Below are positions 10,601 through 19,500 of a stretch of DNA of 64,000 bases, piece by piece. Source of the stretch: Kappaphycus alvarezii (Eukaryota; Rhodophyta; Florideophyceae; Gigartinales; Solieriaceae); the NCBI GenBank assembly GCA_002205965.3, contig NADL03000451.1:2852001-2916000 (forward strand). Reading direction: 5' to 3'. Under the pieces are notes generated by a model. The model saw nothing but the letters and a program-made list of their open reading frames with translations, was not told where the DNA came from and ran no database searches. Each line of letters opens with the position of its first letter. Position 1 is the stretch's first letter. Both the position numbers and the translations under genes were made by a program.

Positions 10601-11080
10601 TACGGCTATCGGCGAAGAAGAGGAAGAAGTGGACGGTCACCGTTTGAGCTAATGTACGGAAGAGCTCCTAGAATGTTACAGAGAGATATGGAAACAAATG
10701 TTATCGATGAAGAGAGTAGAGAGGTCGAACTACTGGCCACCGAAAGCTGGAGATCACACCGCGCGCTAACACAGACAAGAAATAAGGATGAAGAGCCTCC
10801 AGTCCAAACTTTCTCAGTCGGCTCTAAAGTACTTGTAGCACACGGAAAAGCAATGCAACAGGCTGTGAAGTGGCCGGCTTTCCAAACAAAGTACTCGAAC
10901 CCTTGCATCGTCACGGAGGAAAGACACCCGCATTATAAGCTCTGTTCAAGCTCAGGGAAGAGATCAAGGAGGGCAATCCATGCACGTCGTCTGGTCCCTT
11001 ACCATCAGAGGCCTGAAGAATTCCTTCTCACACAGGACTATGCGCAACCACGGGCATACTCATCTTTAACTATAGAATGA
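7544..11080 (+). pseudogene. pol: Pol polyprotein: protease, reverse transcriptase, RNase H, integrase (broken frames)
   Basis: The protease has FDSGA (Asp codon at 7667) and the C-terminal IIGCPTM motif near 7866. The RT shows IIRPVSSPW, FTSIDLYTGYWQI, PFGLMNAPATFQ and the catalytic YIDD at 8956-8967. RNase H begins VETDASERSLGAILSQ near 9390. Integrase has the zinc-finger end SCDNCQKF and the D-D-E triad (FSIDFAGP, IISDNA, NGKAERM) within 10124-11080. The order RT-RNase H-integrase is diagnostic of Ty3/gypsy. The frame changes near 7740, 7845, 8640, 8950, 9200-9590 and 10125, and a TAA interrupts RNase H near 9505. Given LTR identity these may be sequence errors rather than age. The integrase ORF itself is intact for 318 codons and overlaps the next ORF by ATGA. 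Confidence 0.9.
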
Positions 11081-11682
11081 TTCCTATGGGAGGAAAAAGG
11101 GCCTGGGAATGGATCATCTCGATTACGCGTGACTACTACGAACTCCACGTAATCATCCATTTCTACATTAATATATGCCTATGTTTTCGTACGTTGAACG
11201 GACCATTGCTACCTCAAGAAGATTTCCGACTATTGATCAGAGTTCTATTCTCATTCCAAAACGGAAGGTTCACGGAAGCAGGTCCAGAGTTTGTGGAAGT
11301 CATATATCATTACTCTATAGGGAGGTATGGAATGGTAGCTATCGGAGACTTGTCGCAAACATATCTGAACATTATCCGTCCAGTTTACGTATTTCTCAAG
11401 AACAACCAAGATGTGCGACTGAGAGGTTACAGCTTGCCCCCTGATATGGAATATCGACTGGTCCCATATCCTCTATGGGAACCTTACGTTGCTCCGCTCA
11501 GAAATACAACCTCAGCCGAAGACCAGGATCCTCCCGAGGCCGTGATGATGATACGAGCTGGACCATCAAGTGATCGGGGCGGATCATCGAAGAGGGCAAG
11601 GCGTCGGGAGCAGCGAGGAAGATCGCCAAGAAGATCGCCTCAAACACCGCCTAGTCTCCCAGGGGAAACTATGCATCCTTAA
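11077..11682 (+). CDS. Accessory ORF A of the gypsy element (201 aa, unknown function)
   Basis: An intact frame whose ATG overlaps the integrase stop as ATGA, which would allow termination-reinitiation. I do not recognise a known domain. The core (about residues 25-142) is homologous to ORF B downstream: shared landmarks are IC-CF-T, the RV-FSF block, PE, GR-G, Y--I-R--Y and a final PYP--EPY--P. After the core comes a tail rich in Arg and Ser (SSKRARRREQRGRSPRRSP), which could bind nucleic acid or act as a nuclear signal; ORF B lacks it. The open frame, in an element whose pol is broken, argues that it is real. A second ATG three codons in is an alternative start. Confidence 0.75.
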   Translation: MIPMGGKRAWEWIISITRDYYELHVIIHFYINICLCFRTLNGPLLPQEDFRLLIRVLFSFQNGRFTEAGPEFVEVIYHYSIGRYGMVAIGDLSQTYLNIIRPVYVFLKNNQDVRLRGYSLPPDMEYRLVPYPLWEPYVAPLRNTTSAEDQDPPEAVMMIRAGPSSDRGGSSKRARRREQRGRSPRRSPQTPPSLPGETMHP

Positions 11683-11720
11683 TTATTGGACGACTACCAA
11701 TTAGACGTTGGCTTCGCGAA

Positions 11721-12137
11721 ATGACAGAGGACCCTCGAGAAGCAGAAGTAATTTCCTTTTTTGCCATTAGTATTTGCATGTGCTTCCAGACCATTCACGG
11801 GGCGCACCTTACTCGTGAGGACTCAGTCCTTATGTTGCGAGTTTTTTTCTCCTTCAGATACCCGTTTCTGGACCCGTTGCCAGAAAAGTTTGCATACTAC
11901 GTTTACTACCTCACATTTGGAAGGTTTGGAGAAGTGAAACGGGAGGAGCTCATTAGAGAACACTATGAAACCATACGCCGAATCTACGAAACTCTTGACC
12001 AAGGAGATGAGCCGGTCATCGCACGGTACACACTCTCTCATCATATTGGAAATGAGCTACTACCATATCCTTATAGTGAACCCTATACTCTCCCTGATGA
12101 ATGGATAGAACTCCCACAAGAACAACAAGAGCAGTGA
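11721..12137 (+). CDS. Accessory ORF B of the gypsy element (138 aa, paralogue of ORF A)
   Basis: Begins 38 bp after ORF A and ends 33 bp before the right LTR. It aligns along nearly its whole length with the core of ORF A (ISICMCFQT with INICLCFRT; RVFFSF with RVLFSF; FGRFGEV with IGRYGMV; PYPYSEPY with PYPLWEPY). It is acidic, with a Glu/Gln-rich end, and lacks the Arg/Ser tail of ORF A. The divergence suggests an old tandem duplication with separate roles. No signal peptide, membrane segment or known motif is visible. Env-like function is not supported. Confidence 0.75.
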   Translation: MTEDPREAEVISFFAISICMCFQTIHGAHLTREDSVLMLRVFFSFRYPFLDPLPEKFAYYVYYLTFGRFGEVKREELIREHYETIRRIYETLDQGDEPVIARYTLSHHIGNELLPYPYSEPYTLPDEWIELPQEQQEQ

Positions 12138-12156
12138 CGAGCCGGGACGTTCGTCT

Positions 12157-12170
12157 TGAGCGGGAGGGCG
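12157..12170 (+). other. Probable polypurine tract
   Basis: A purine-rich stretch (TGAGCGGGAGGGCG) directly abuts the 3' LTR, the normal site for plus-strand DNA priming. It is not a pure purine run. Confidence 0.5.
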
Positions 12171-12890
12171 TGATGTGCGCAAATTCGCACACGAAAAAAT
12201 TTAGATGAGGACCATAATTGTATACAGTATTGGAACTGGGAAGATATTTTTACAGTTTTTGAATTTGCAAGATATTTTTAATTTGGGTGAGTGTGGCAAA
12301 TTCATCGGTTGATTTTTTATTTTAGGACACGCTGTCATAGTGGATGTCAGTACAGTTCTAGGTTGTGGGTGATACTACGAGTGACTCTGAAAGGTCTATA
12401 TAATGGCCACATCAATTCCCACCCCTGGCCGATGGGTGGCTGGCATGGGTATGGCACCTAGATATTTACCTTGAGGAAATATCTTCTAATGGTCTCTCTG
12501 GTTCACACGATTCCCGTGAATGCGTTTTATGGTATTTAGTATGTTTGATTGAGACTTTAGGATTAGCCGAAAGGTCTATATAAGCTGAGTAAAGTGCTTC
12601 CTCCTTGAGAGGTCAAGCAAGTTGGCAGACAACTTCAGGTCAAGCTCCGAGTAGTAGGAAGTTGAGAGTCAACTTCAGACCCTAGAAAACTTTTTCCTAA
12701 GCTGGTCGCAGAGCATCAGTGGTAGACCCTGCCCCTTTTATACTTGCTTGTAGCCCTCTCAACTCTCTCCCATATACACTCCTTTTTATTTGTTCAACTA
12801 TACCACGGTAGCACTTTTGTCGCTCGCAACACCTCCGTCTTGGGGTAGTTGGTTCTAAGTATCTCTTCTCCCGACGATTTACCCCTATCA
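12171..12890 (+). repeat. 3' LTR of the gypsy element
   Basis: 720 bp, the same as the 5' LTR wherever I compared them, including both TATA modules (12389-12403 and 12569-12583). The flanking TCGTC follows at 12891-12895. Antisense open frames in the LTRs are the same sequence read twice and are not genes. Confidence 0.95.
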
Positions 12891-13254
12891 TCGTCATCAG
12901 CTATTATTCGCTCTATTCCTTTCATGGTCAAATTGCTTCTGCAATGAACTCCTGCATCCTTACCTGCCGTCACAGCTGGCCGCTCCACAATGGCCTCGGT
13001 GATTTCAGGGCACTTGAGAGTACCTAGGTCCATTGGAGAATGAGAACTTTTCCAACTAATTGTCTGTATGGAGCATCTGTTCGGCTATATTGGCCTCCAA
13101 GACATTTGCGTCCGAGCCTAAGCCACTTTCCAAACCCCATATACCGCAACTTTAAAGTTCATTTGTTGTCCAAGGAGAAGCGTCCGAACTTTGCGGCAAA
13201 GAAGTGTTGTCTAAGAAAATGAAACGGAGTGCCACGCCTTATTCAACTCATAGG

Positions 13255-13540
13255 AAGTACCTTCAAATACAGAGAGAAAAGACAATCTATCCGATAGAAA
13301 CTTGCACTGACCGCCGTTTCCGCGTTGGAAAAAGTGGCACAGCTACCTTTACTCTTTAGAAAAGTTTTTTTGGTCACTGATCCTCAGACGATTAAAACAG
13401 CGTTCCAAACGAAGGACTTCCATCATCGTTTGGCTGTATGGACCGATATTATTGCCATTTATAGGTTTGAAATCTTGAATAGACCAGAACGCAACTATCA
13501 GCCTACTTGTTTACCTATCTAGTTTGAGAGATCATTTCAA
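13255..13540 (+). pseudogene. RNase H fragment of another Ty3/gypsy element
   Basis: The reading includes LALTAVSALEKV, VFLVTDPQTIKTAFQTKDF, HHRLAVWTDI and YRFEILNRPERNYQP. It aligns with the RNase H end of the intact element (ITDHQALKTAFQKKDVHHRLA). It is interrupted by stops and divergent, so it is an older, different copy. The complete gypsy element landed about 360 bp to its left. Confidence 0.75.
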
Positions 13541-14950
13541 TCCGAAATGAGCGATATGTCAGCAATATCGTTGCGTTTACCGAAATGCGGACAATACACG
13601 ATAACGGAAATGATGCAAGTCTCTATGAACTCCGGGTTCCCGAAAGGTGATTCTTAGCATTAAGATGCGTATATACTGGGAAAAGGAGGTCCAAATGGAT
13701 GTAAATTTGATGATATCAGGCAAAGGTACATTTGCTGCTTTCAGGGTGTATTTAAACGCAACAAATACAGACTGCTCCTTCTCAATACTTGATCTATCCG
13801 TAACAGTCAGCCTGTAAATCGCTTAAATTTATTAGGGGACCCCCTGCGAATTGCAGATCGCGCCCTCTTCGACGATTGTGAATGATAAATCCATATTGCC
13901 GTCCCCGTATATTAGTGTAATGGACGCTGTCAAAAATCTGTCTTCTATCCCAGCGTAGTCTAGATACTGATCAAGTGCAGCGTATAGTAAACATGTGGAG
14001 AAATACTTTCTTTTGTGGCCACAGTTACACCTTCTGACGATTCTGAATTGCTGCCACCAGCAACCGAAACTACATGTCAATTTGTTCTTCCCTTATCGGC
14101 ATCATATCGAGCGCAAAGCATCGGAGACAAGGACTCTAGCCTCTATTAGACTTTCGAAATAAACGAGTAGAAAGGAAAGACACTTACTGCCATTCGCAAA
14201 GTATTGTGCTTAAAATGTATTGAGTTTGTAATTGAATACTCAAATCCGCGCTTAAAACGCCTTTTTCCATGGAAAACTTTCTTTGACAAATTGTTGGATG
14301 ATATTTAGCTGGCTGACATTTGTTCCACAAGAAAAAAACATCCTTCGAGCCCTCAGTAGGATTTGTAGTTTAGGTAAAGGTACTGCCGAATAAATTTGAT
14401 AGAATTGCAGTCCTACTTAAAATTACTTCAATCTGGATCGGTACTTACTTCCGAATCTAGTTCCTAGCAAATTATGTCAAACATTGCGAAAATTGAGCTC
14501 TAAACTATTTTTGTCCTTTTATTTTAAATCTCTTAGAAATATTCGTTCCAATTTAAATTCTATCAATAAATGAATGTTTTCAAAATTTAAACGATGTTAA
14601 AATTTTGTTTCGAGTTGGCGAAAAAGGAAGTTGCACATAAAAAAGATGAACGGATTTGTAGGACTTGAAGGACTGGATACGAGAAAAAAATTGTTGTCAT
14701 CATATTGCAAGAACCTAACTAGCATAAATCAATTATATTTATTTCAGGTTTTTTAAGGCGATAAAGTGTGGAAGTCTTTTGCCAATCCAACTTCAGTAAA
14801 ATACAGACCATGTTGACATGTTTTCATCCATGCAAATTGAATCTAACGGGTTGGCATGGAGAAGACTATCCTCAGTGACAGTTTCCGCAAAATAATTGAC
14901 CGGACTACCGTTGCGAATCTGAGAGGATATATCTACAGGCGGAGAATATC
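13541..14950. other. AT-rich region without a gene
   Basis: Only short frames occur. One at 13832-14080 on the minus strand has a Cys-rich stretch (CSFGCW, RRCNCGHKRKYFSTC) that could be a scrap of a zinc-binding transposon protein; I do not recognise it. The rest is strongly AT-rich and carries no feature I can support. Confidence 0.3.
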
Positions 14951-14975
14951 AAACCTTCCTGGGTAACACGACTGC

Positions 14976-15331
14976 GCAGGCGACTGGAGACTGGGCATCG
15001 ACTGGATTACTCAGACGTCCAGTCGACTGGAGACTGCACATCGACTGGGTTACTCAGGCGTCCAGTCGACTGGAGACTGCACATCGACTGGGTTACTCAG
15101 GCGTCCAGTCGACTGGAGACTGCACATCGACTGGGTTACTCAGACGTACAGTCGACTGGAGACTGGACATCGAATGGATTAACGAAACGTCCAGTCGATT
15201 GGAGACTGGACATCGACTAGGTTACTGCGGTGTCCAGTCAACTGGAGACTTTAAGTCGAATGGGTTACTGCGGCGTCCAGTCGACTGGAGACTGGAAGTT
15301 GACTGGGTTACTGCGGTATCCAGTCGACTGA
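14976..15331. repeat. Left subterminal tandem array, 43-bp unit, nine copies
   Basis: The 12-bp palindrome CCAGTCGACTGG (or a near copy) occurs at about 14976, 15019, 15062, 15105, 15148, 15191, 15234, 15277 and 15320, every 43 bp. Each unit also has a second half-site ending TCGACTGG. Such subterminal repeats in hAT elements are typical transposase binding sites; the strict phase and dyad core suggest cooperative dimer binding (inference). Confidence 0.93.
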
Positions 15332-15779
15332 ACAAACAACTGGAAACAGTCGACTGGATACTATAGAAATGACAGTGTAATGTATTGTTTGATCTTAGAA
15401 ATGTTAATCTTAATATTAAGATATATTAAGAGCTTGCTGTTGATGACGTGGATGGTTACAAAAATGAGCCATGAGGGCGGGGAACAGGCATACTATTACA
15501 TTGTAAGAAAGGGTACATACTGCAGTACGGCACTTATGATAACTACAGGCTGCTCGCGTCACCCGCTTTTACCTTCACTGGAGGTAAGTCCCGCTACGAG
15601 GCAACCCAGTTGTTGATGCTTTCGACCCACCTATAGAAGTATATTATTAACTGGGAATCCCAACTTGAGATGCAGAAAGGGAGGGTAAATATAGGGTGTA
15701 ACGCGGGGGTTTAATACTGGAAAAGCGGGAGGGTGGCTAAAACGGTTCAAGGATGTTCAGAAAACGAGGATGTCGGAGA

Positions 15780-16440
15780 TAGTCGTACTGCGGGGTTAAT
15801 GCCTAAGGAACCGGAAAGACTGCTGCAGTGAGACAAGAAAATACGCGTTTTCCAGAGCGCCGTAGATCATGACCTCAAACGTTGTCCCAAACTCCTTCTA
15901 ACAGACAACCGGCATTGTTCTGCACCAGCCTCGCCGCGTGGCGGGCGAACATTGCTTGCCTCCCCTAAGCAATCGGAGCAGCTACCCGTGCGGCGACGCC
16001 AGCCGCAACCCGTTTGGCGAATTCCCGCGTGGATGGATGCTAGCCCCTCAGTGTGGAGAGGGGAAGAGGGATGAAACGATTTCCCGGCCCTTTTGCTCGT
16101 ATAAAGTCTGCAAAGCGGGTGTTCCTACCAAGTAGGGGTAGGTTAAGAGGCTTGAGAGGACAGCGCGCGAGTGATGGGAGGTGGCCAGGGGTCAACGGGT
16201 GGATGGCGGTGAGGTCGAAGTAGTCCGTACCCCAGTTCTCTCCCAACTCCTTCATGTCCGGCCGAACAGGGTGGTCGTGTTGCGGGTGCTCGAGGATCGA
16301 GTGTCGGGCGGCCTTGGAGAGGTTTGCGGCAAACAAGCGTGTTTGCGATTCATGGCGCCAGCAGCGAGTAGGCCCATACGCGCAGTGTAATGCGTGGTCC
16401 CGAAGGTGTCCACACGCACCGTGCATTCCCTGTTGTGGCA
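15780..16440 (-). pseudogene. GC-rich foreign segment inside the hAT element
   Basis: Markedly GC-richer than the flanking transposon DNA. On the minus strand one frame reads VRVDTFGTTHYTARMG and, after a shift, ENWGTDYFDLTAIHPLTPGH. A Cys-x-VDTFG-TH start and a D-TAIHPL end resemble a C-terminal region seen in some retroelement-encoded polyproteins (D-VTVIHPL type); this is pattern memory, not a proven match. It could be a captured gene or retroelement piece. Confidence 0.35.
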
Positions 16441-16777
16441 AGTAGAGTCCGGTGCAGAAAGGGGATTAGCGCTCCCCCATGCTTGTACTTTTACGGTCAG
16501 ACAACCGGTGAATGTACTGTATAACCGTCTCCCCTCCCTCATAACCGATTCCTCCTCTCTGCATCCTCGTTGCCGTCCCCTAACCATGCCCCTACCCCTC
16601 CCCTGCCTCATGCCCTCCGTGCCTACCACATTACCAACAATTCCAATCCCCATCTCTTTCCCTCCCCTGTTTACCTTAATACCTTCCCTTTCTCATTCAC
16701 CCACCACCGCAACCACCCCCCTCTAATCATCCCTACTTTACTTCCTTCGATTACCATTAATTTGAACTTCTGACAAT

Positions 16778-16818
16778 ATTAAATAGACCGTAGTCCTGAA
16801 GACTATGGTCTATTTAAT
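16778..16818. terminator. 18-bp stem-loop next to the transposase 3' end
   Basis: ATTAAATAGACCGTAGTC, a five-base loop, then the complement with one mismatched pair. It lies about 145 bp past the minus-strand transposase stop, so it may shape RNA 3' ends, or it may be a tiny foldback insertion. The function is a guess. Confidence 0.5.
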
Positions 16819-16961
16819 ACTAAGTACAATGAAATATAGACAAAGGATAGAATGAGACTTTAATCTGTGACATCCCAGATGCCTTCAAATACACTATCAT
16901 CGCCGTGCTCAATTTGATGGATAAACTCCTCAATATCCACTTCCTCTCGACTCTCGCTAAT

Positions 16962-19192
16962 TTACTGTAGGTACTCTGCTCCCGTAAATCGCTTGGGAAA
17001 TTTTGCCTTCCACTCGCTGACAGGAAGAGCAGGGACAGTGGCTGGAATTAGTTCCCGATTTGAACGTAGAAACATGGTTATGTCGACCATTGATACATCT
17101 GAAGAACTACGAGCTACACTTAAAATTTTTCCGGCGCCTCCGAAGTAGCGCTCAACCTGAGCCGACGATGCGGGATGTCCGAGTATGCAACGTGCAACAG
17201 GAGCCAAATACTTCTACTTATTTTCTTTTGCTTTCCACCAAAGCAAAAGCCTATGAGACGGAAGCAATTAAGCTTCGATAAACTTGTTACTACTATATTC
17301 CTCGATTTATTGTTTAACTCGATCGGCAATTGACAAAAAATACTTGGCTCGGCCTTACATCCTCATCTGCAAACTCAGCAAAATTCCAAATACTCATCGA
17401 AACTGTACCTCCGCCACTACGTTGCGATGAGCCTGTCTGTAATTAACTTTCCATAGGAGCCATATCATCAAAACCACTTTCCTCTTGCTCTGTCCGTTGA
17501 GCAATATCTATGGCGATACGTGATATCCATTAATAACACAATGACGAAGCTCGTTTGATTGGACGACAGTATCGAGAGCATTTAGGCAGTTCAATGACTT
17601 AAATACAGGATGGAAAAACACCTGCATTTCCAGAATATATGATTGCGGAGTACTACTATAAAACTTGCCTTTGCCCATCAAGCGGAAACTGGCCTTCAGT
17701 TTCATTTCTGAAGCAGTGCTCCGTCAGCCAATCCCAAAGCAACAAAAAACGTTCAATTAGTCTGATTGTACGGAACCACCTGTGGGTCATATCTGAAATT
17801 AGTTTCAGTCGTGTCCCACACATCGTGAGTTGCAAGTCCTGGAATTTCACCCGCATTTCATGGCTTTTGTTTACATGCTCAATCACCTTATTAATACTCT
17901 TGAGCAGTCTACGAAAGGAAGGGTTTTTCGATTTTGATGGGTCAAGAGTTGTCCCAAAACCCTCAATGAGGGCACAGTTTAGCAAATGGCATATGAACGA
18001 GTCCCATTTTTCAGTTAACAATGTCGTGCATAGCCGCTTGACATCCCTCCAGACGTCTGATGTCGAGCTGCATATTTAAACTAGAGTAAGATCAAATTCA
18101 CCCAAGACTTTCTTGCACCATACTAAAAGCTTTTCTGAAAGTCGCAAGTTGTCCGAAGTTGGGGATGGGTGAAATACTCGAACCCCTAGAAGAAAAGACC
18201 TTGCCGACCATTCACGATCTACAAAAAAATTCTTAATCCAATATACTTATCGTGAGTCACTCTGCAAGTCCAAAGATCGACGTTGAGATGAAACATCGGC
18301 CACGAGCTACTAGTAAACTGCGTGTGAATGACCTTTCTAATTTTTGTTTTAGTTGCTAGGTACATTTCCAGAATAATCCGCTTCAGCAGATCGGGGTTCA
18401 TGGAGTGATTTCCTCGCTTTCGCAAGTCGAACATGCCTGTGACAATTCGAAAGAGTTGTGACTTAACGATCGAAAACGGAAGGCAGTGTAAAACGACAAA
18501 CTTTGCTATTTGAAGCTCGTGATGTCGTTTTACACCTTGCTTGGGCGTCGCTAGGATGCTTCATTTTTTCTTTAAAACTGCGTTTGATTCTGTCTTCCTG
18601 GTCTTCAATGCGATTGAACGCGATGAATTAATTCCATGCTTTTGGCGTAGATGGTCTGTTGCATTGCTAGTGTTGGATGATATACGGATAAAATCTATAC
18701 AGTCTGCTGTTGCGAGGCAAAACCATTTCCTTACTGTTCGATTGGATTCCCTCCCAATGACTCTCACACCGTAGTCAAAGATAATTGATCTTGCTTTTGA
18801 CGACGAAGGCACTTGTGCACACTCAAACCGGCCGGTGGGACAAGTCGCTCTATTCTTTGAGCCGCAGTGAGCTTTCGTGTGGGAACTGTATTGTCCAATG
18901 ATTCGCTCTGTTGGTCCTCACTTTTTCGTGTGTTTTACGATACGTTTGAGAGCATTGTTCTCATTTTTGATTGCGGCGGCAGACTATTTTGGTCTGTCAT
19001 TCTATCTTGCAAAACGTTGAGTTTGACGTAGATAGTTCTGAGGGGTATGAAGTGGGCAGGTTTGGGAATGGCGACGTCTTCACTTTCCGCAGGCGTTGTC
19101 GTCGCCGAGCTCAGTATTGATGGCCATTCAATTTCCAGTCGTTTCTCATTCAACTGCTGTACTACACTGTAGTTCCACCAGCTTTTGACCAC
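16962..19192 (-). pseudogene. hAT transposase with BED zinc finger, frame-broken
   Basis: Pieces read in order on the minus strand. At 18812-18561 is a BED-type finger (KWFCLATADC, then TDHLRQKHGI). At 18434-18219 is the catalytic-domain block HLNVDLWTCRVTHDKYIGL. At 18021-17656 is the helical insertion region with KLISDMTHRWFRTIRLIERF and LLWDWL. At 17207-16962 is the C-terminal dimerisation region (PASSAQVERYFGGAGKILS). All are standard hAT landmarks in the right order. At least four frame changes or stops separate them. The protein would cut and join element ends in the nucleus; this copy looks inactive. Confidence 0.85.
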
Positions 19193-19261
19193 TTGAGTTT
19201 ACAGTAGAAATACAGTGAAATATTCAACTGTTGACTGGATAAAGACTAAATTCTGGATCAT

Positions 19262-19460
19262 TCAGTCGACTGGAGACTGGACAACGACTGGATCCTGATA
19301 ATGTCCAGTCGACTGGAGACTGGACAACGACTGGACCCTGGAACATCAAGTCAACTGGACAGTCATTTTCCGACTGTTTCGTAACCGTCCAGTCGACTGG
19401 CCATTGAATCCAGTCAACTGGGCACAACACAAATAGTCTACTGCCAATCCAGTCGACAGC
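19262..19460. repeat. Right subterminal array of the same 43-bp family
   Basis: Palindrome copies start at about 19262, 19305, 19347 and 19389 (spacing 42-43 bp), then more degenerate ones near 19408 and 19449. The orientation of the asymmetric part of the unit is the same as on the left, so the two arrays are direct, not inverted, relative to the terminal repeats. Confidence 0.85.
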
Positions 19461-19500
19461 CAGTCAGCAGTCGTCCAGTCCTGTTACCCTAGAAACCCTC

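Larger units (their letters stand above)
5420..12890 (+). mobile_element. Complete Ty3/gypsy LTR retrotransposon with two accessory ORFs
   Basis: A 7,471-bp element bounded by 720-bp LTRs that begin TG and end CA, flanked on both sides by the 5-bp duplication TCGTC (5415-5419 and 12891-12895). The order gag, protease, RT, RNase H, integrase identifies Ty3/gypsy. I read the two LTRs as identical, so insertion should be recent. The coding part nevertheless has several single-base frame changes and at least one in-frame stop. After integrase come two extra ORFs homologous to each other, which is not standard for the family. Transcription is plus-strand, presumably from the TATA motifs inside the LTR. 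Confidence 0.95.
14959..19492 (-). mobile_element. hAT-superfamily DNA transposon with subterminal 43-bp arrays
   Basis: A 4.5-kb element. The ends read CTGGGTAACACGACTG on the left and, on the other strand at the right, CTAGGGTAACAGGACTG. They are flanked by AAACCTTC (14951-14958) and AAACCCTC (19493-19500), an 8-bp duplication with one mismatch as expected for hAT. The transposase runs right to left on the minus strand. Arrays of CCAGTCGACTGG-cored 43-bp repeats lie inside both ends, in the same orientation. A GC-rich segment unrelated to hAT proteins occupies 15.78-16.44 kb. The transposase frame is broken, so the copy is probably non-autonomous today. Confidence 0.88.

Noticed and set aside
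11077..12137. Env-like gene of the gypsy element
   Set aside because: Neither accessory ORF has a signal peptide, a membrane anchor or a fusion-type hydrophobic segment; the Arg/Ser tail and acidic end do not fit an envelope protein.
14976..15331. CRISPR-like array (regular 43-bp period with palindromic core)
   Set aside because: Units are contiguous with no unique spacers, the host is eukaryotic, and matching arrays lie at both ends of a hAT element with TIRs and an 8-bp duplication.
16394..16773. Pro/Leu-rich plus-strand ORFs in the hAT element
   Set aside because: They come from a C-rich low-complexity tract; no motif and no sustained frame preference.
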